Both the position numbers and the translations under genes were made by a program. From positions 200,722 to 264,721 of the forward strand of contig JBKHXX010000094.1 of assembly GCA_046565765.1 (NCBI GenBank): 64,000 nucleotides of DNA, given 5' to 3'. The stretch's first letter is position 1; each line of letters begins with the position of its first letter. Below are positions 15,179 through 22,449 of this stretch, piece by piece. This DNA comes from JBFMCT01 sp046565765 (GTDB lineage Bacteria; Actinomycetota; Acidimicrobiia; Acidimicrobiales; AC-14). The notes beneath the pieces were generated by a model. It was not told the origin of the DNA. It saw only the letters and a list, made by a program, of their open reading frames with translations, and did not search any database.

Positions 15179-15738
15179 CTCGGCGCTCCCGCTCCGCCGC
15201 CGCGTGGCGGCAGGGGCATGACCTTGCGTCCCACGACGCCCAGGACGACCCCCACCCCGACTCCGGCGAGCACGTCGGACGCGTGGTGGATCTTCACGTA
15301 CACCCTGCTCGACGCGACCACCGCGGCGATGGCGAAGTAGGCGGGCCACAGCGGGTCGTCCTCCGACAGCAGGATGGCGCTGGAGAACGCCGACGTGGCG
15401 TGACCGCTCGGGAAGCTGCTGGTCAGCGGCCGGCGGATCCGGTGCGGGCGCACGATGTCCCATGGCGGGCGGGTGCGCCGGAAGAACGACTTGATCACCC
15501 CGTTCACGAGGGCCGACTCGGCCGCCGCACCCACCGCCACCCGCACCGCCGCCTTCTCGTCCCGCTCCGACCGCAGGCCCCGGGCCGCGGCCAGCAGCAG
15601 CCAGATGAGGCTGAAGTCCCCCAGTTCGGAGGCGCCGTAGAAGACCCGGTCGGCGGCCTTGTTACCCCTGAGGTGGTCGAAGGCCGAGTCGACGGCGAGG
15701 TCGAAACGGACGACGGCCCGGCGGGCGCTGGCGAGCAC
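15175..15738 (-). CDS. PAP2-family membrane phosphatase
   Basis: 187 residues with the three phosphatase signatures of the PAP2 superfamily: KSFFRRTRP (KX6RP), PSGHAT, and SRVYVKIHHASDVLAG (SRX5HX3D). Several hydrophobic segments place it in the membrane. It would remove phosphate from a lipid phosphate or undecaprenyl-pyrophosphate-like substrate. GTG 15738 is chosen because it lies eight bases after a TAGCGT hexamer and only 11 bases from the upstream stop. The C-terminus is Gly/Pro-rich. Confidence 0.85.
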   Translation of the reverse strand: MLASARRAVVRFDLAVDSAFDHLRGNKAADRVFYGASELGDFSLIWLLLAAARGLRSERDEKAAVRVAVGAAAESALVNGVIKSFFRRTRPPWDIVRPHRIRRPLTSSFPSGHATSAFSSAILLSEDDPLWPAYFAIAAVVASSRVYVKIHHASDVLAGVGVGVVLGVVGRKVMPLPPRGGGAGAPS

Positions 15739-15746
15739 GGGCGCCG

Positions 15747-15752
15747 ACGCTA
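15747..15752 (-). promoter_or_regulatory. -10-like hexamer TAGCGT overlapping the upstream stop codon
   Basis: On the minus strand the hexamer begins with the TAG stop of the nuclease gene and is followed by eight bases and GTG 15738. This is the same arrangement as at 4530-4535. Confidence 0.45.
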
Positions 15753-16562
15753 GTGGCCGGCGGCGGCCACCAGAAGCTCCCGCGCCCGGGCCGGATCGCC
15801 CCCGAAGGCCGGGCAGTAGGCCTGGAACGCGCACCAATCGCACAGCCGTGACGTGCGGGGCCGGAAGTCCTCCCGCTCGCACGCCCGCTCCACCGCCGCC
15901 CAGATGGCGCTGGTGCGCTGCTGGAGCCCGCGGATCGACTGCGCCGACGGGTAGGCGACGATGGCCACCGGTTCCTTCAGGTAGAGCAGCTGGACCCGGC
16001 TGGGGCGTTCGCCGTAGACCTGCTCGCACAGGTAGGCGTAGAAGTGGACGCCGCCCAGCCGCTGCTGCTCGGCGAACACCGGCGGCACCCCGCCCGTCTT
16101 GTAGTCGGTGACCACGAGCCCGCCCTGCTCGTCACGCTCGAGGCGGTCGATGATGCCCCGGAGGGTGAGCGACCCCACCTGCACCTCGAGCTGGAGCTCC
16201 AGCCCCTCGGGCTTCACCAGCCGAGGGTCCTCCAGGACGAAGTAGCGCTCCACCAGCACCGCCGCCTCCGCCGCGAAGGCGGCCTCCGCCTCCTCGTCGA
16301 GGCCGAGGCCGGCGTACTCGGGGTCGCGGCGCAGCTCCTCCCGGGCCAGGGCCAGGCACTCGCGGCCCCGCTCCGGGGTGCGGCTCTCGGGCGGGCCCTC
16401 GAGCAGCAACTGGAGGGCGCGGTGGACGAGCGTGCCCTTGACGGCCGGCGGCGAGGGAGGCTCGGGCAGCCCGTCGATCACCGAGAACCGGAAGGCCAGC
16501 GCGCAGTCTTTGAAGGCGGCGACCTTCGAGGGGGTGAGCGACGTGGGGAGGGGCAGCGCCAT
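15750..16562 (-). CDS. Cas4/RecB-like PD-(D/E)XK nuclease with Fe-S cysteines
   Basis: 270 residues. The PD-(D/E)XK core is GIIDRLERDEQGG then VVTDYKTGG, giving Asp, Asp/Glu and Lys. One Cys near the N-terminus (FKDCALAF) and three near the C-terminus (LCDWCAFQAYC) form the four-Cys iron-sulfur pattern of AddB/Dna2/Cas4 nucleases. It would cut DNA ends. No helicase or cas gene is near, so it is a stand-alone enzyme. ATG 16562 follows TACGCT by eight bases. Confidence 0.85.
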   Translation of the reverse strand: MALPLPTSLTPSKVAAFKDCALAFRFSVIDGLPEPPSPPAVKGTLVHRALQLLLEGPPESRTPERGRECLALAREELRRDPEYAGLGLDEEAEAAFAAEAAVLVERYFVLEDPRLVKPEGLELQLEVQVGSLTLRGIIDRLERDEQGGLVVTDYKTGGVPPVFAEQQRLGGVHFYAYLCEQVYGERPSRVQLLYLKEPVAIVAYPSAQSIRGLQQRTSAIWAAVERACEREDFRPRTSRLCDWCAFQAYCPAFGGDPARARELLVAAAGH

Positions 16563-16570
16563 CGGGAACG

Positions 16571-16576
16571 AGCGTA
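16571..16576 (-). promoter_or_regulatory. -10-like hexamer TACGCT, 8 bases before ATG 16562
   Basis: The minus strand reads TACGCT-N8-ATG, matching the spacing seen at other genes in the window and supporting the chosen start. Confidence 0.45.
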
Positions 16577-16666
16577 CCGAGGGGGTGTGACAGAGGCGCG
16601 GATCTCGGAACTGTTCGCCAGTGGCCACAGTCGGTGTGGCTGCCGGCGATCACTTCGGGCCGGCGA

Positions 16667-16879
16667 CTACTCGTCGTCGAGGATGAAGGTCACCAGCAGG
16701 TTGACCTGGTAGCTGGCGATGGCGTTGTCCGTGATGTTGACCTGCTGCTCCTTGACCCAGGCCGACTTCACGTTGCGCAGGGTCTTGCAGGCTCGCCCCA
16801 CGCCGATCTGGATGGCGTCCTCGAAGCTGGTGTCGGATACGGCGCTGATCTCGGTGATGCGGGCGACGGTGCCGGCCAT
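16667..16879 (-). CDS. Dodecin (flavin-storage protein)
   Basis: 70 residues, the full length of the dodecin family. The pattern VARITEISAVSDTSFEDAI ... AWVKEQQVNI ... YQVNLLVTFILDD matches the beta-alpha-beta-beta dodecin fold, with the flavin-stacking Trp in SAWVKEQ. Twelve copies assemble into a hollow shell that binds flavin dimers and buffers free flavin. ATG follows AAGGAGACCCCC. No other flavin gene is adjacent. Confidence 0.92.
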   Translation of the reverse strand: MAGTVARITEISAVSDTSFEDAIQIGVGRACKTLRNVKSAWVKEQQVNITDNAIASYQVNLLVTFILDDE

Positions 16880-16933
16880 GGGGGTCTCCTTGTCGAGGGG
16901 TGGGCGGAAGCCGCCAGTCTGCCAGCGTGGGGG

Positions 16934-17773
16934 TCAAGGAAGGTCGCCCAGGACCGCGGCGGCCACCACGGGCGGGTCCTCGAGGGGGCCGAAGTGGCCC
17001 AGCCCGTCGAACAGGCGCGCCCGCCCGGCGGGCAGGGCGTCGGCCAGGGTCCGGGCGTGGTCGGGGGTGATGGCGTCGGACGCCTGGCCGGCGGCCACCA
17101 CCACCGGGCATCCGACCTCGGCCAGGCGGCGGAAGCGGTCCTCCTCGACGGCCTGGCGGTAGATGGCCGCCTCGGACTCGGGGCGGCATCGCAGCGTGAC
17201 CGAGCCGTCGGCGGCGGCCTCGAAGCCGCCCTCCACGTAGGCCCGGAGCGTCTCGGGGGCCAGGGCCGACAGTGGCGGCTTGGCCGAGAAGTTGGCGACC
17301 GCCTCGTCGGCGGAGGGGAACGTCGTCCGGCGCCGACGGGCCCCCCCGGCCAGCCACTCGGCCCGGCCCCGGGCCGAGTCGGGGTCGGGCCAGACGATCG
17401 GCTCGTAGCACCACAGCGCCTCGAACGTGCCGGGCCGCTCCGCCTCGGCCAGCAGCACGGCCGCCCCGCCCGAGGAGTGGCCGAGGGCGAACGGGCGGTC
17501 GAGCCCGAGGCCGCCGACCGCGGCCAGCACGTCGTCGGCGAACCCCGACCAGGCGAAGTCGACGTCGCCGGGGGTGACGGTCAGCCCGTGGCCCCGCAGG
17601 TCGATGCCCCAGCAGCGGAAGCGCTGGCCCAGGCCCGCCACCAGCGGCCGGAAGACCCCGGCGCAGAAGCCGGTGGCGTGGACCAGCAGGAGCGGCCGGC
17701 CTCCGTCGGCCCCGCCCAGGTCGTGCACCGCGACCTCGACGCCGCCCGTGGAGGGGAGCCGTTGCGGGTGCAT
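16934..17773 (-). CDS. Alpha/beta hydrolase
   Basis: 279 residues with the alpha/beta-hydrolase order: oxyanion region VHATGFCAGVF, nucleophile elbow GHSSGG (Ser), acid near DAITPDHA, and catalytic His in GLGHFGPLE. Substrate unknown; the short lid and sequence resemble esterases and epoxide-hydrolase-like enzymes of actinobacteria. ATG 17773 lies nine bases after a TACCGT hexamer that overlaps the oppositely oriented -10 of the SnoaL-like gene. Confidence 0.85.
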   Translation of the reverse strand: MHPQRLPSTGGVEVAVHDLGGADGGRPLLLVHATGFCAGVFRPLVAGLGQRFRCWGIDLRGHGLTVTPGDVDFAWSGFADDVLAAVGGLGLDRPFALGHSSGGAAVLLAEAERPGTFEALWCYEPIVWPDPDSARGRAEWLAGGARRRRTTFPSADEAVANFSAKPPLSALAPETLRAYVEGGFEAAADGSVTLRCRPESEAAIYRQAVEEDRFRRLAEVGCPVVVAAGQASDAITPDHARTLADALPAGRARLFDGLGHFGPLEDPPVVAAAVLGDLP

Positions 17774-17782
17774 CGGCGGGTC

Positions 17783-17792
17783 ACGGTAGCGT
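17783..17792. promoter_or_regulatory. Overlapping divergent -10 hexamers (ACGGTAGCGT)
   Basis: Minus strand: TACCGT (17788-17783), nine bases before the hydrolase ATG. Plus strand: TAGCGT (17787-17792), six bases before the proposed ATC start of the SnoaL-like gene. The whole divergent gap is only 25 bases. Confidence 0.45.
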
Positions 17793-17798
17793 GCTCGG

Positions 17799-18239
17799 AT
17801 CGCCGAGCCGACCGACACCGCCGCCGTCCTGGCCGCCAACGCCGCCTTCTACGGTGCCTTCGAGTCTCGTGACCTCGACACCATGAGCGCCCTCTGGGAG
17901 CACAGCGACCGGGCCGTGTGCACCCACCCCGGCTGGGCCAGCCTGCGGGGGTGGCCCAAGGTGTCGGCGTCGTTCTTCGCCCTGTTCCAGAACGCCGAGC
18001 AGCTCCAGTTCATCCTCACCAACGAGCGGGCCCACGTGTTGGGCGACGTGGCGTGGGTGACCATCGACGAGAACATCCTCGACGTGGAGGGGGCGACCAC
18101 CGTGGCCGCCCTCAACCTGTTCGTGAAGGGCTCCGACGGCCGGTGGGTCATGGTCGCCCACCACGGCTCGCCCGTCACCGCGTCGGCCGAGGCGCCGCAG
18201 GTCGAAGAGGGCGGCCCCTCCGGGCCGCTCGAGCTGTAG
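17799..18239 (+). CDS. SnoaL/NTF2-like protein, non-canonical start
   Basis: About 146 residues. The conserved first helix AAVLAANAAFYGAFESRDLD, the WEHSDRAVCTHPGW region and the final strands VALNLFVKGSDGRWVMVAHHGSP mark an NTF2-like fold of the SnoaL kind, either a small enzyme or a ligand-binding protein. No ATG/GTG/TTG exists in frame before this helix; the frame opens only at 17790. ATC 17799 is six bases after TAGCGT and is my best guess; ATG 17883 would delete the first helix. Function not predictable. Confidence 0.7.
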   Translation: MAEPTDTAAVLAANAAFYGAFESRDLDTMSALWEHSDRAVCTHPGWASLRGWPKVSASFFALFQNAEQLQFILTNERAHVLGDVAWVTIDENILDVEGATTVAALNLFVKGSDGRWVMVAHHGSPVTASAEAPQVEEGGPSGPLEL

Positions 18240-18242
18240 CGG

Positions 18243-19100
18243 TCAGCGACCCTGGCGGCGGGCCAGCCACTCCCTGACCGTCAGGGCGTCGGGCAGCACG
18301 GCGCGCGCCGCTCCGGTGTCGAGGTCGACGTCGTTCTGGCGGAGCCACCGCCACATGGTCGTCTCGTCCGTTCCCGAGAAGCGCTCGAACAGCCGGACCG
18401 GCATCGGGAAGCGACGAGGCGGGCGACCGGTGACCTCCTGCCAGACGGCCCGGCAGTCGGCAATGGACTGCACGTCGCTGGTGAGGGGCAGATCGCGGCC
18501 GACGTAGGCGTCGGTGTCGGCGAAGGCCTTCCCGGCGATCACCGCAAGGTCGTCCACCGACAGCCAGCCCACCGGACGGGTCTCGCCCATGAGCTTCGGC
18601 ATCACATGCCACACCGACGCCGCCGGGTAGAACCGCTTCTCGGTCATCAGCTCCATGAACGCCATGGGGCGGAGCACCGTGAGGGGGAGGCCCAGGCTGC
18701 GGACATGCTCGGTCACCGCCACCTTTGTGTCCCACGAGCCGACGCCGGTGTCTTCGCGCCCCACGCCGGCCGAGCCGTACACGAAGTGGCTGACCCCGCA
18801 GTGGGCGGCCGCATCGGCGACGTTCCTTCCCTGGGTGACCTCGCCGTCGTAGCCGCTGACGTGGTGGTTCTGGACGTTGTAGACGCCGTACGCGCCGGCA
18901 AAGGCTCGCTCCAGCGAGCCGATGTCGGCCGCGTCGGCCTGCACCACCTCGGCGCCCAGATCGGCCAGGGCCCGGGCGCGGGTGCCCGTGGGGTTCCGGG
19001 TGAGGGCCCGCACGTGCCACCCCTGCCCGAGGAGGCGGCGGGTGACCGGTGTGCCCTGGAGGCCGGTAGCGCCCACGACCGCGATGACCTTTCCACCCAT
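18243..19100 (-). CDS. NmrA-like NAD(P)-binding protein
   Basis: 285 residues, atypical short-chain dehydrogenase fold. The N-terminal IAVVGATGLQGTPVTRRLL is the GxxGxxG dinucleotide motif. The active-site Tyr-x3-Lys is not clearly present (SAGVGREDTGVGSWDTKVAVTEH), as in NmrA-type redox sensors and some isoflavone-reductase-like enzymes. A C-terminal part of about 100 residues would bind the substrate or partner. Convergent with the SnoaL gene. Substrate unknown. Confidence 0.8.
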   Translation of the reverse strand: MGGKVIAVVGATGLQGTPVTRRLLGQGWHVRALTRNPTGTRARALADLGAEVVQADAADIGSLERAFAGAYGVYNVQNHHVSGYDGEVTQGRNVADAAAHCGVSHFVYGSAGVGREDTGVGSWDTKVAVTEHVRSLGLPLTVLRPMAFMELMTEKRFYPAASVWHVMPKLMGETRPVGWLSVDDLAVIAGKAFADTDAYVGRDLPLTSDVQSIADCRAVWQEVTGRPPRRFPMPVRLFERFSGTDETTMWRWLRQNDVDLDTGAARAVLPDALTVREWLARRQGR

Positions 19101-19124
19101 CCCGGCCCCGGATCGTACGCCGGC

Positions 19125-19667
19125 TCAGTCGAACTCGGAGTAGGCCAGGTGGGTGCCGCACACCAGGCACCGGAACAGATAGGCGGCGGGGGACCCGCCC
19201 CTGGCCAGCGAGTCGACGTGGACGGCCGCCTGCCGGTCGGTCCAGCCCCACGCCGACGCCTCCTGGTGGAGCGACTCCAGGGCGTCCTCGTACGAGCTGA
19301 GCTCCGACCTGCCCACCTCGCCCAGGAAGGCGCAGCCGTCTCCGCAGTGGTAGAGCCAGTGAGCCTCCTGCCACGTGTGGAAGCCGGGCGTCCGGCGGGC
19401 GATTTCGTCGAGGACGGCGGCCGGCACCTCCGCTGGTACGCCCCGGCCCACGTCGGTGAACTCGGCGTCGAATTCCCTCGCCGCGGCGCCGTCGGCGATG
19501 CACCACGGGCAGAAGGCGTCCACCAGCTCGTTCTCGGCGTAGACCGGCCCCACGTAGATGAAGCCCCGGGTCTGGTCGCACGCTCGGCACTCGGCCGGCG
19601 ACGGCTCGACCGACCCGGTGGCGATGGGGTCGGGGTGGTAGCGAAAGGTCGGCAACGGTTGCGCCAT
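19125..19667 (-). CDS. CbrC-family (UPF0167) protein
   Basis: 180 residues. The N-terminus PTFRYHPDPIATGSVE, two Cys pairs (CRAC, CPWC) and RGFIYVGPVY match the CbrC family; additional Cys residues (HCGDGC near 119 and CLVC near the C-terminus) could bind zinc. CbrC is linked to colicin E2 tolerance in E. coli, but the biochemical role is unknown. It starts four bases after the DUF4326 stop and is probably co-transcribed. Confidence 0.82.
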   Translation of the reverse strand: MAQPLPTFRYHPDPIATGSVEPSPAECRACDQTRGFIYVGPVYAENELVDAFCPWCIADGAAAREFDAEFTDVGRGVPAEVPAAVLDEIARRTPGFHTWQEAHWLYHCGDGCAFLGEVGRSELSSYEDALESLHQEASAWGWTDRQAAVHVDSLARGGSPAAYLFRCLVCGTHLAYSEFD

Positions 19668-19670
19668 GGC

Positions 19671-19958
19671 TCAGCGGCGCCCCGGCTCGTTGGCCACGCT
19701 GAGCAGCACGTCGGCGTGGCAGGGTTCGTCGAGGGGGCAGTAACAGGCCAGGTCACGGCCCTGGAGCTCTCGGCCGACGTCGTCGACGGACACCGGGAGG
19801 CCGCCCGCGAGCAGGTCGTCGCGGTAGCGGGAGACGGCCTCCTCGGGGCCGAGCGACAAGGGGTGGGGGTTGCCCCACCTGGTCGGCCGGGTCACGACGA
19901 CGACACCGTCGGGTAGCCGTGACCCCTTGCGGCGCGACCGCTGGTGCCTACGAGGCAC
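19671..19958 (-). CDS. DUF4326 protein
   Basis: 95 residues. The conserved core is VVTRPTRWGNP ... Y-R-D-D-L-L ... LQGRDLACYCPLDEPCHADVLL, with Trp-Gly-Asn-Pro and three Cys/His positions typical of DUF4326. The family occurs in phages and bacteria and is of unknown function; the Cys/His cluster suggests metal binding. GTG 19958 overlaps the end of the YciI gene by 11 bases. Confidence 0.8.
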   Translation of the reverse strand: MPRRHQRSRRKGSRLPDGVVVVTRPTRWGNPHPLSLGPEEAVSRYRDDLLAGGLPVSVDDVGRELQGRDLACYCPLDEPCHADVLLSVANEPGRR

Positions 19959-20253
19959 GCGGCCGCACGCTGGGGTCGGGCGTCACGCCGATCTCGAAGG
20001 TGCACAGCCCGGTCTTGACCGCCGGATCGTCGGAGGCGAGCGCCCGCACGGCCTCCTCGTCGTCGGCCTCCACCACGGCCAAACCCCACGCCCTCGCCGG
20101 TTCCAGCACGACGCCGAACACGACGACGTCCCCCCGGTCGAACCGGTCGGTCCAGTAGCGGGCGTGCTCGCCCATGGTGGCCTGCTCGTCCTCCGACATG
20201 TCGGCCGCGAAGCTGGGCCGGGGCGGGACCAGGCGGTAGGCGAAGTGGTTCAC
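19948..20253 (-). CDS. YciI-family protein
   Basis: 101 residues, ferredoxin-like fold with the family pattern MGEHARYWTDRFDRGDVVVFGVVL ... GLAVVEADDEEAVRALASDDPAV. The His in GEH and the Asp in SDDP correspond to putative active-site residues of YciI. GTG 20253 overlaps the AHSA1-like gene stop by GTGA. YciI proteins commonly sit with AHSA1, ArsR and VOC genes, as here. Enzymatic role unknown. Confidence 0.85.
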   Translation of the reverse strand: MNHFAYRLVPPRPSFAADMSEDEQATMGEHARYWTDRFDRGDVVVFGVVLEPARAWGLAVVEADDEEAVRALASDDPAVKTGLCTFEIGVTPDPSVRPRAS

Positions 20254-20607
20254 GAGGCCACCTCCACCGAGTCGGCGAACCGGTCGCGGGCCAGCAGCCA
20301 GCCGTTGCTGTAGGCGCCGGAGCGGTAGCCGCCCGGGGCGGCGCAGTCCTGGCCGAGCTGGGCCTCGCCCCAGTCGACGGTGTTCCCGTCGTCCCACCTC
20401 TCGTACACGCGGCCTCCGGCACGGGGCTCCACGGTGACGTCGCGCACCCGCGCCCCTCCGACGGACAGGGGGTCCACCGGCCACCACGACCCGATCAGTC
20501 GCACGAACGCCTCGAACGTTCGGTCGACGTCGCAGCGGACGGTGGTGGACTGGCGCACCGGCGGTGCGCCGAGGACGGTGCGGTGGGGCGATATTGGTGG
20601 GCTCCAT
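20250..20607 (-). pseudogene. AHSA1/SRPBCC protein, apparently decayed
   Basis: An intact frame of 102 codons starts at GTG 20558 and shows both ends of an AHSA1-type protein (TFEAFVRLIGSWWPVDPLS at the start, YSNGWLLARDRFADSVE at the end) but lacks the middle 40-50 residues; relatives are usually 140-160 residues. A good ribosome site (AGGAG) and ATG lie at 20607 in another frame and encode MEPTNIAPP, the usual family N-terminus. About 22 extra bases between it and VRQSTTV cause the shift. Either an internal deletion plus insertion inactivated the gene, or it makes a minimal protein. Confidence 0.55.
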
Positions 20608-20647
20608 CGGTGATCTCCTGGGATCGATGCTCACGCAGGGGCGAAAG

Positions 20648-20686
20648 CCGTGCAGCGCCGTCCGCCACATGCGGGCGGCGGCACGG
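20648..20686. terminator. Imperfect hairpin after the ArsR gene
   Basis: CCGTGC-CGCCG-CCGC on the left pairs with GCGG-CGGCG-GCACGG on the right with two small bulges and a loop near CACAT. It lies downstream of the minus-strand ArsR stop (20711) and before the AHSA1-like gene, and may terminate or attenuate the VOC-ArsR transcript. Confidence 0.4.
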
Positions 20687-20710
20687 GGTGGATGGGCCGG
20701 GCGCCGGGCC

Positions 20711-21067
20711 CTAACCGGCCGCCGCCTGGTCATCCCGGTCGACGCCCTGCTCGGCCTCGACGAGGCGGCGGGCGGTGTCGAGGGCGCCGGCCCAGATGTC
20801 GTCGAGGAACCGGCGCAGGTCGTCCAGGCCCTCGGGGCGGGCGCGGTACAGCCGGCGGGTGCCCTGGCGGCGTTCGGTGAGGAGGCCGGCCTGCTTGAGG
20901 ACGGTGAGGTGCTGGCTGACGGCGGGCCGGGTCACCTCGAAGGCGGCCGCGATCTCGCCCGCGGCGAGCTCGTCGGAGGCCACCAGGCGCAGGATCGCCC
21001 GCCGCCGCGGCTCGGCCAGAGCCCGCAACACCTCGTCGGCGTCGTCGTCTACAGGGCGGCCGGTCAC
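20711..21067 (-). CDS. ArsR-family HTH regulator
   Basis: 118 residues with the ArsR winged helix: LRALAEPRRRAILRLVA, LAAGEIAAAFEVTRPAVSQHL, and a basic wing (TERRQGTRRLYRARPEG). No metal-binding Cys pair. ArsR proteins of this subtype are normally next to AHSA1, YciI and VOC genes, as in this locus. GTG 21067 overlaps the VOC stop (GTGA); another in-frame GTG is at 21073. Probably represses its own operon at the site near 21450. Confidence 0.85.
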   Translation of the reverse strand: MTGRPVDDDADEVLRALAEPRRRAILRLVASDELAAGEIAAAFEVTRPAVSQHLTVLKQAGLLTERRQGTRRLYRARPEGLDDLRRFLDDIWAGALDTARRLVEAEQGVDRDDQAAAG

Positions 21068-21420
21068 GACCACAGGCCCACCGGGTTGCCGTCGGGGTCG
21101 GCGAGGACGGCGATGCGGCCGAAGTCCCCGGGCAGGTCCATGGGGGGGACGAGGGGGGTGCCCCCCAGCTCCCGGGCCCGGGCCAGGTAGGCGTCGAGGT
21201 CGTCGACCCGCACGTAGATCTTGACCCCCGTGTCGCCGGGCACCTGGGAGGGCCCGATCCCGCCGCCCACCGCCCCCTCCCCGGCGCCGGTGTCGACCAG
21301 CGCGTACCCACCCAGGTCGGGCGACGACTGCACATCCCAGCCGAACATCTCGGCGTAGAACTTCTGCGCCCGCTCCGGCTCGTCGCTGACGACTTCGAAG
21401 AAGGCGACCGGCTGGCCCAT
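21064..21420 (-). CDS. VOC-family (glyoxalase-like) protein
   Basis: 118 residues made of two beta-alpha-beta3 VOC modules: VAFFEVVSDEPERAQKFYAEMFGW at the start and VKIYVRVDDLDAYLARARELGG in the second half, ending DPDGNPVGLW. Glu/His metal-ligand positions are only partly filled, so it may be a binding protein rather than an isomerase. ATG follows AGGAGGAACGC, so this gene has a normal leader. First of the VOC-ArsR unit. Confidence 0.85.
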   Translation of the reverse strand: MGQPVAFFEVVSDEPERAQKFYAEMFGWDVQSSPDLGGYALVDTGAGEGAVGGGIGPSQVPGDTGVKIYVRVDDLDAYLARARELGGTPLVPPMDLPGDFGRIAVLADPDGNPVGLWS

Positions 21421-21449
21421 GCGTTCCTCCTGGCTTCGTTCGTTTCAGC

Positions 21450-21468
21450 TTACGTTAGCCTAGACGAA
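21450..21468. promoter_or_regulatory. Promoter/operator of the VOC-ArsR unit, IdeR-box-like
   Basis: TTACGTTAGCCTAGACGAA matches the DtxR/IdeR consensus TTAGGTTAGSCTAACCTAA at 15 of 19 positions by eye. It contains TAGGCT on the minus strand (a possible -10). It could be an ArsR operator instead. Confidence 0.35.
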
Positions 21469-21477
21469 CAAACGCCG

Positions 21478-22449
21478 TCAAGTGAGCTTGAGGCGCTGCT
21501 GGGCGTAGGGCGCGGGCGGCGGCGGCGGATCGGGCTCGGGCTCCTCGCCGCGCAGCAGCTGGGCGAGCTGGGCGGCGTTGTCGACGGCGTGGTCGCGGTA
21601 GCAGTTGTTCATGAGGGCGTGGACCTCACGGGCCGAGGAGGCCAGCTCCTGGAGCCTGGGCACCCACTCGGCCAGCTCGGCCACCGAGTAGCGGTAGCGG
21701 AAGCGCTCGGCCGCGGTGGGGGTGGACCGCTCCCACGTGTCGGCGTTGCGGCCGTGGAAGCGCACGACGGCGAGCTCGGACGTGGCCGCCACCACCGGGG
21801 GCACCGAGGACGGGAAGCCCTGCGGCTCGTCCACGCACACGTACGAGAGGTTCAGCTCCTCGAGCAGCTCCATGGTCGATTCGCACCCCTCGCCCTCCAG
21901 CCAGCGGGCGTTGCGGAACTCGACGCAACCCCGGTAGTCCCCCAGCCGTGCGGCGATGCGGCGGATCTCGTCGCGGTGCTCGTCTTTGGGACCGAACCAG
22001 CGGGGGAACTGCACGAGCACGGCGCCCAGCTTCCCGGCCTGGGCCAAGGGGCGCAGGGCGAACAGGAAGCGGTCCCACACCTCCTCCACCGCGTCGGGCG
22101 GGAGGTGGCTGTCGTAGAGGCGCCGCTTGTCGCGGAACTCGGGGAGGACGGCCTCCTGGAGGTCGGGCCACAGCGAGTGGGGGAAGGTGGGGTGGCCGGT
22201 GAGCAGGGAGTAGGCCTTCACGTTCATGGTGAAGCCGTCGGGCGTGCGCTCCACCCACGTCCGGGCCAGCTCGGGCGTGGGCGGGAAGTAGTACGTGCTG
22301 TCCGCCTCGACCACCGGGAACCGGCTGGCGTAGAAGGCCAGCCGCTCGGCCGCGGTCATCGACTTGCGGGGGTACCAGTCGGCCTGCTTGACCAGGGTGG
22401 GGTCGGTCCACGAGCAGGTGCCGACCTTGATCTCGGCCGGAGGAGTCAT
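21478..22449 (-). CDS. DUF72 (YecE-like) protein
   Basis: 323 residues, TIM-barrel DUF72 family: IKVGTCSWTDPTLVKQADWYP at the start, FPVVEADSTYYFPPTPELARTWVERTP, KLGAVLVQFPRWF, CVEFRNARWL, and VRFHGRNADTW. The C-terminal 25 residues are Pro/Glu-rich and probably disordered. Biochemical role unknown; the fold resembles sugar-phosphate endonuclease-type TIM barrels. ATG 22449 overlaps the SGNH esterase stop (ATGA), so it is the last gene of the ABC-esterase operon. Confidence 0.85.
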   Translation of the reverse strand: MTPPAEIKVGTCSWTDPTLVKQADWYPRKSMTAAERLAFYASRFPVVEADSTYYFPPTPELARTWVERTPDGFTMNVKAYSLLTGHPTFPHSLWPDLQEAVLPEFRDKRRLYDSHLPPDAVEEVWDRFLFALRPLAQAGKLGAVLVQFPRWFGPKDEHRDEIRRIAARLGDYRGCVEFRNARWLEGEGCESTMELLEELNLSYVCVDEPQGFPSSVPPVVAATSELAVVRFHGRNADTWERSTPTAAERFRYRYSVAELAEWVPRLQELASSAREVHALMNNCYRDHAVDNAAQLAQLLRGEEPEPDPPPPPAPYAQQRLKLT

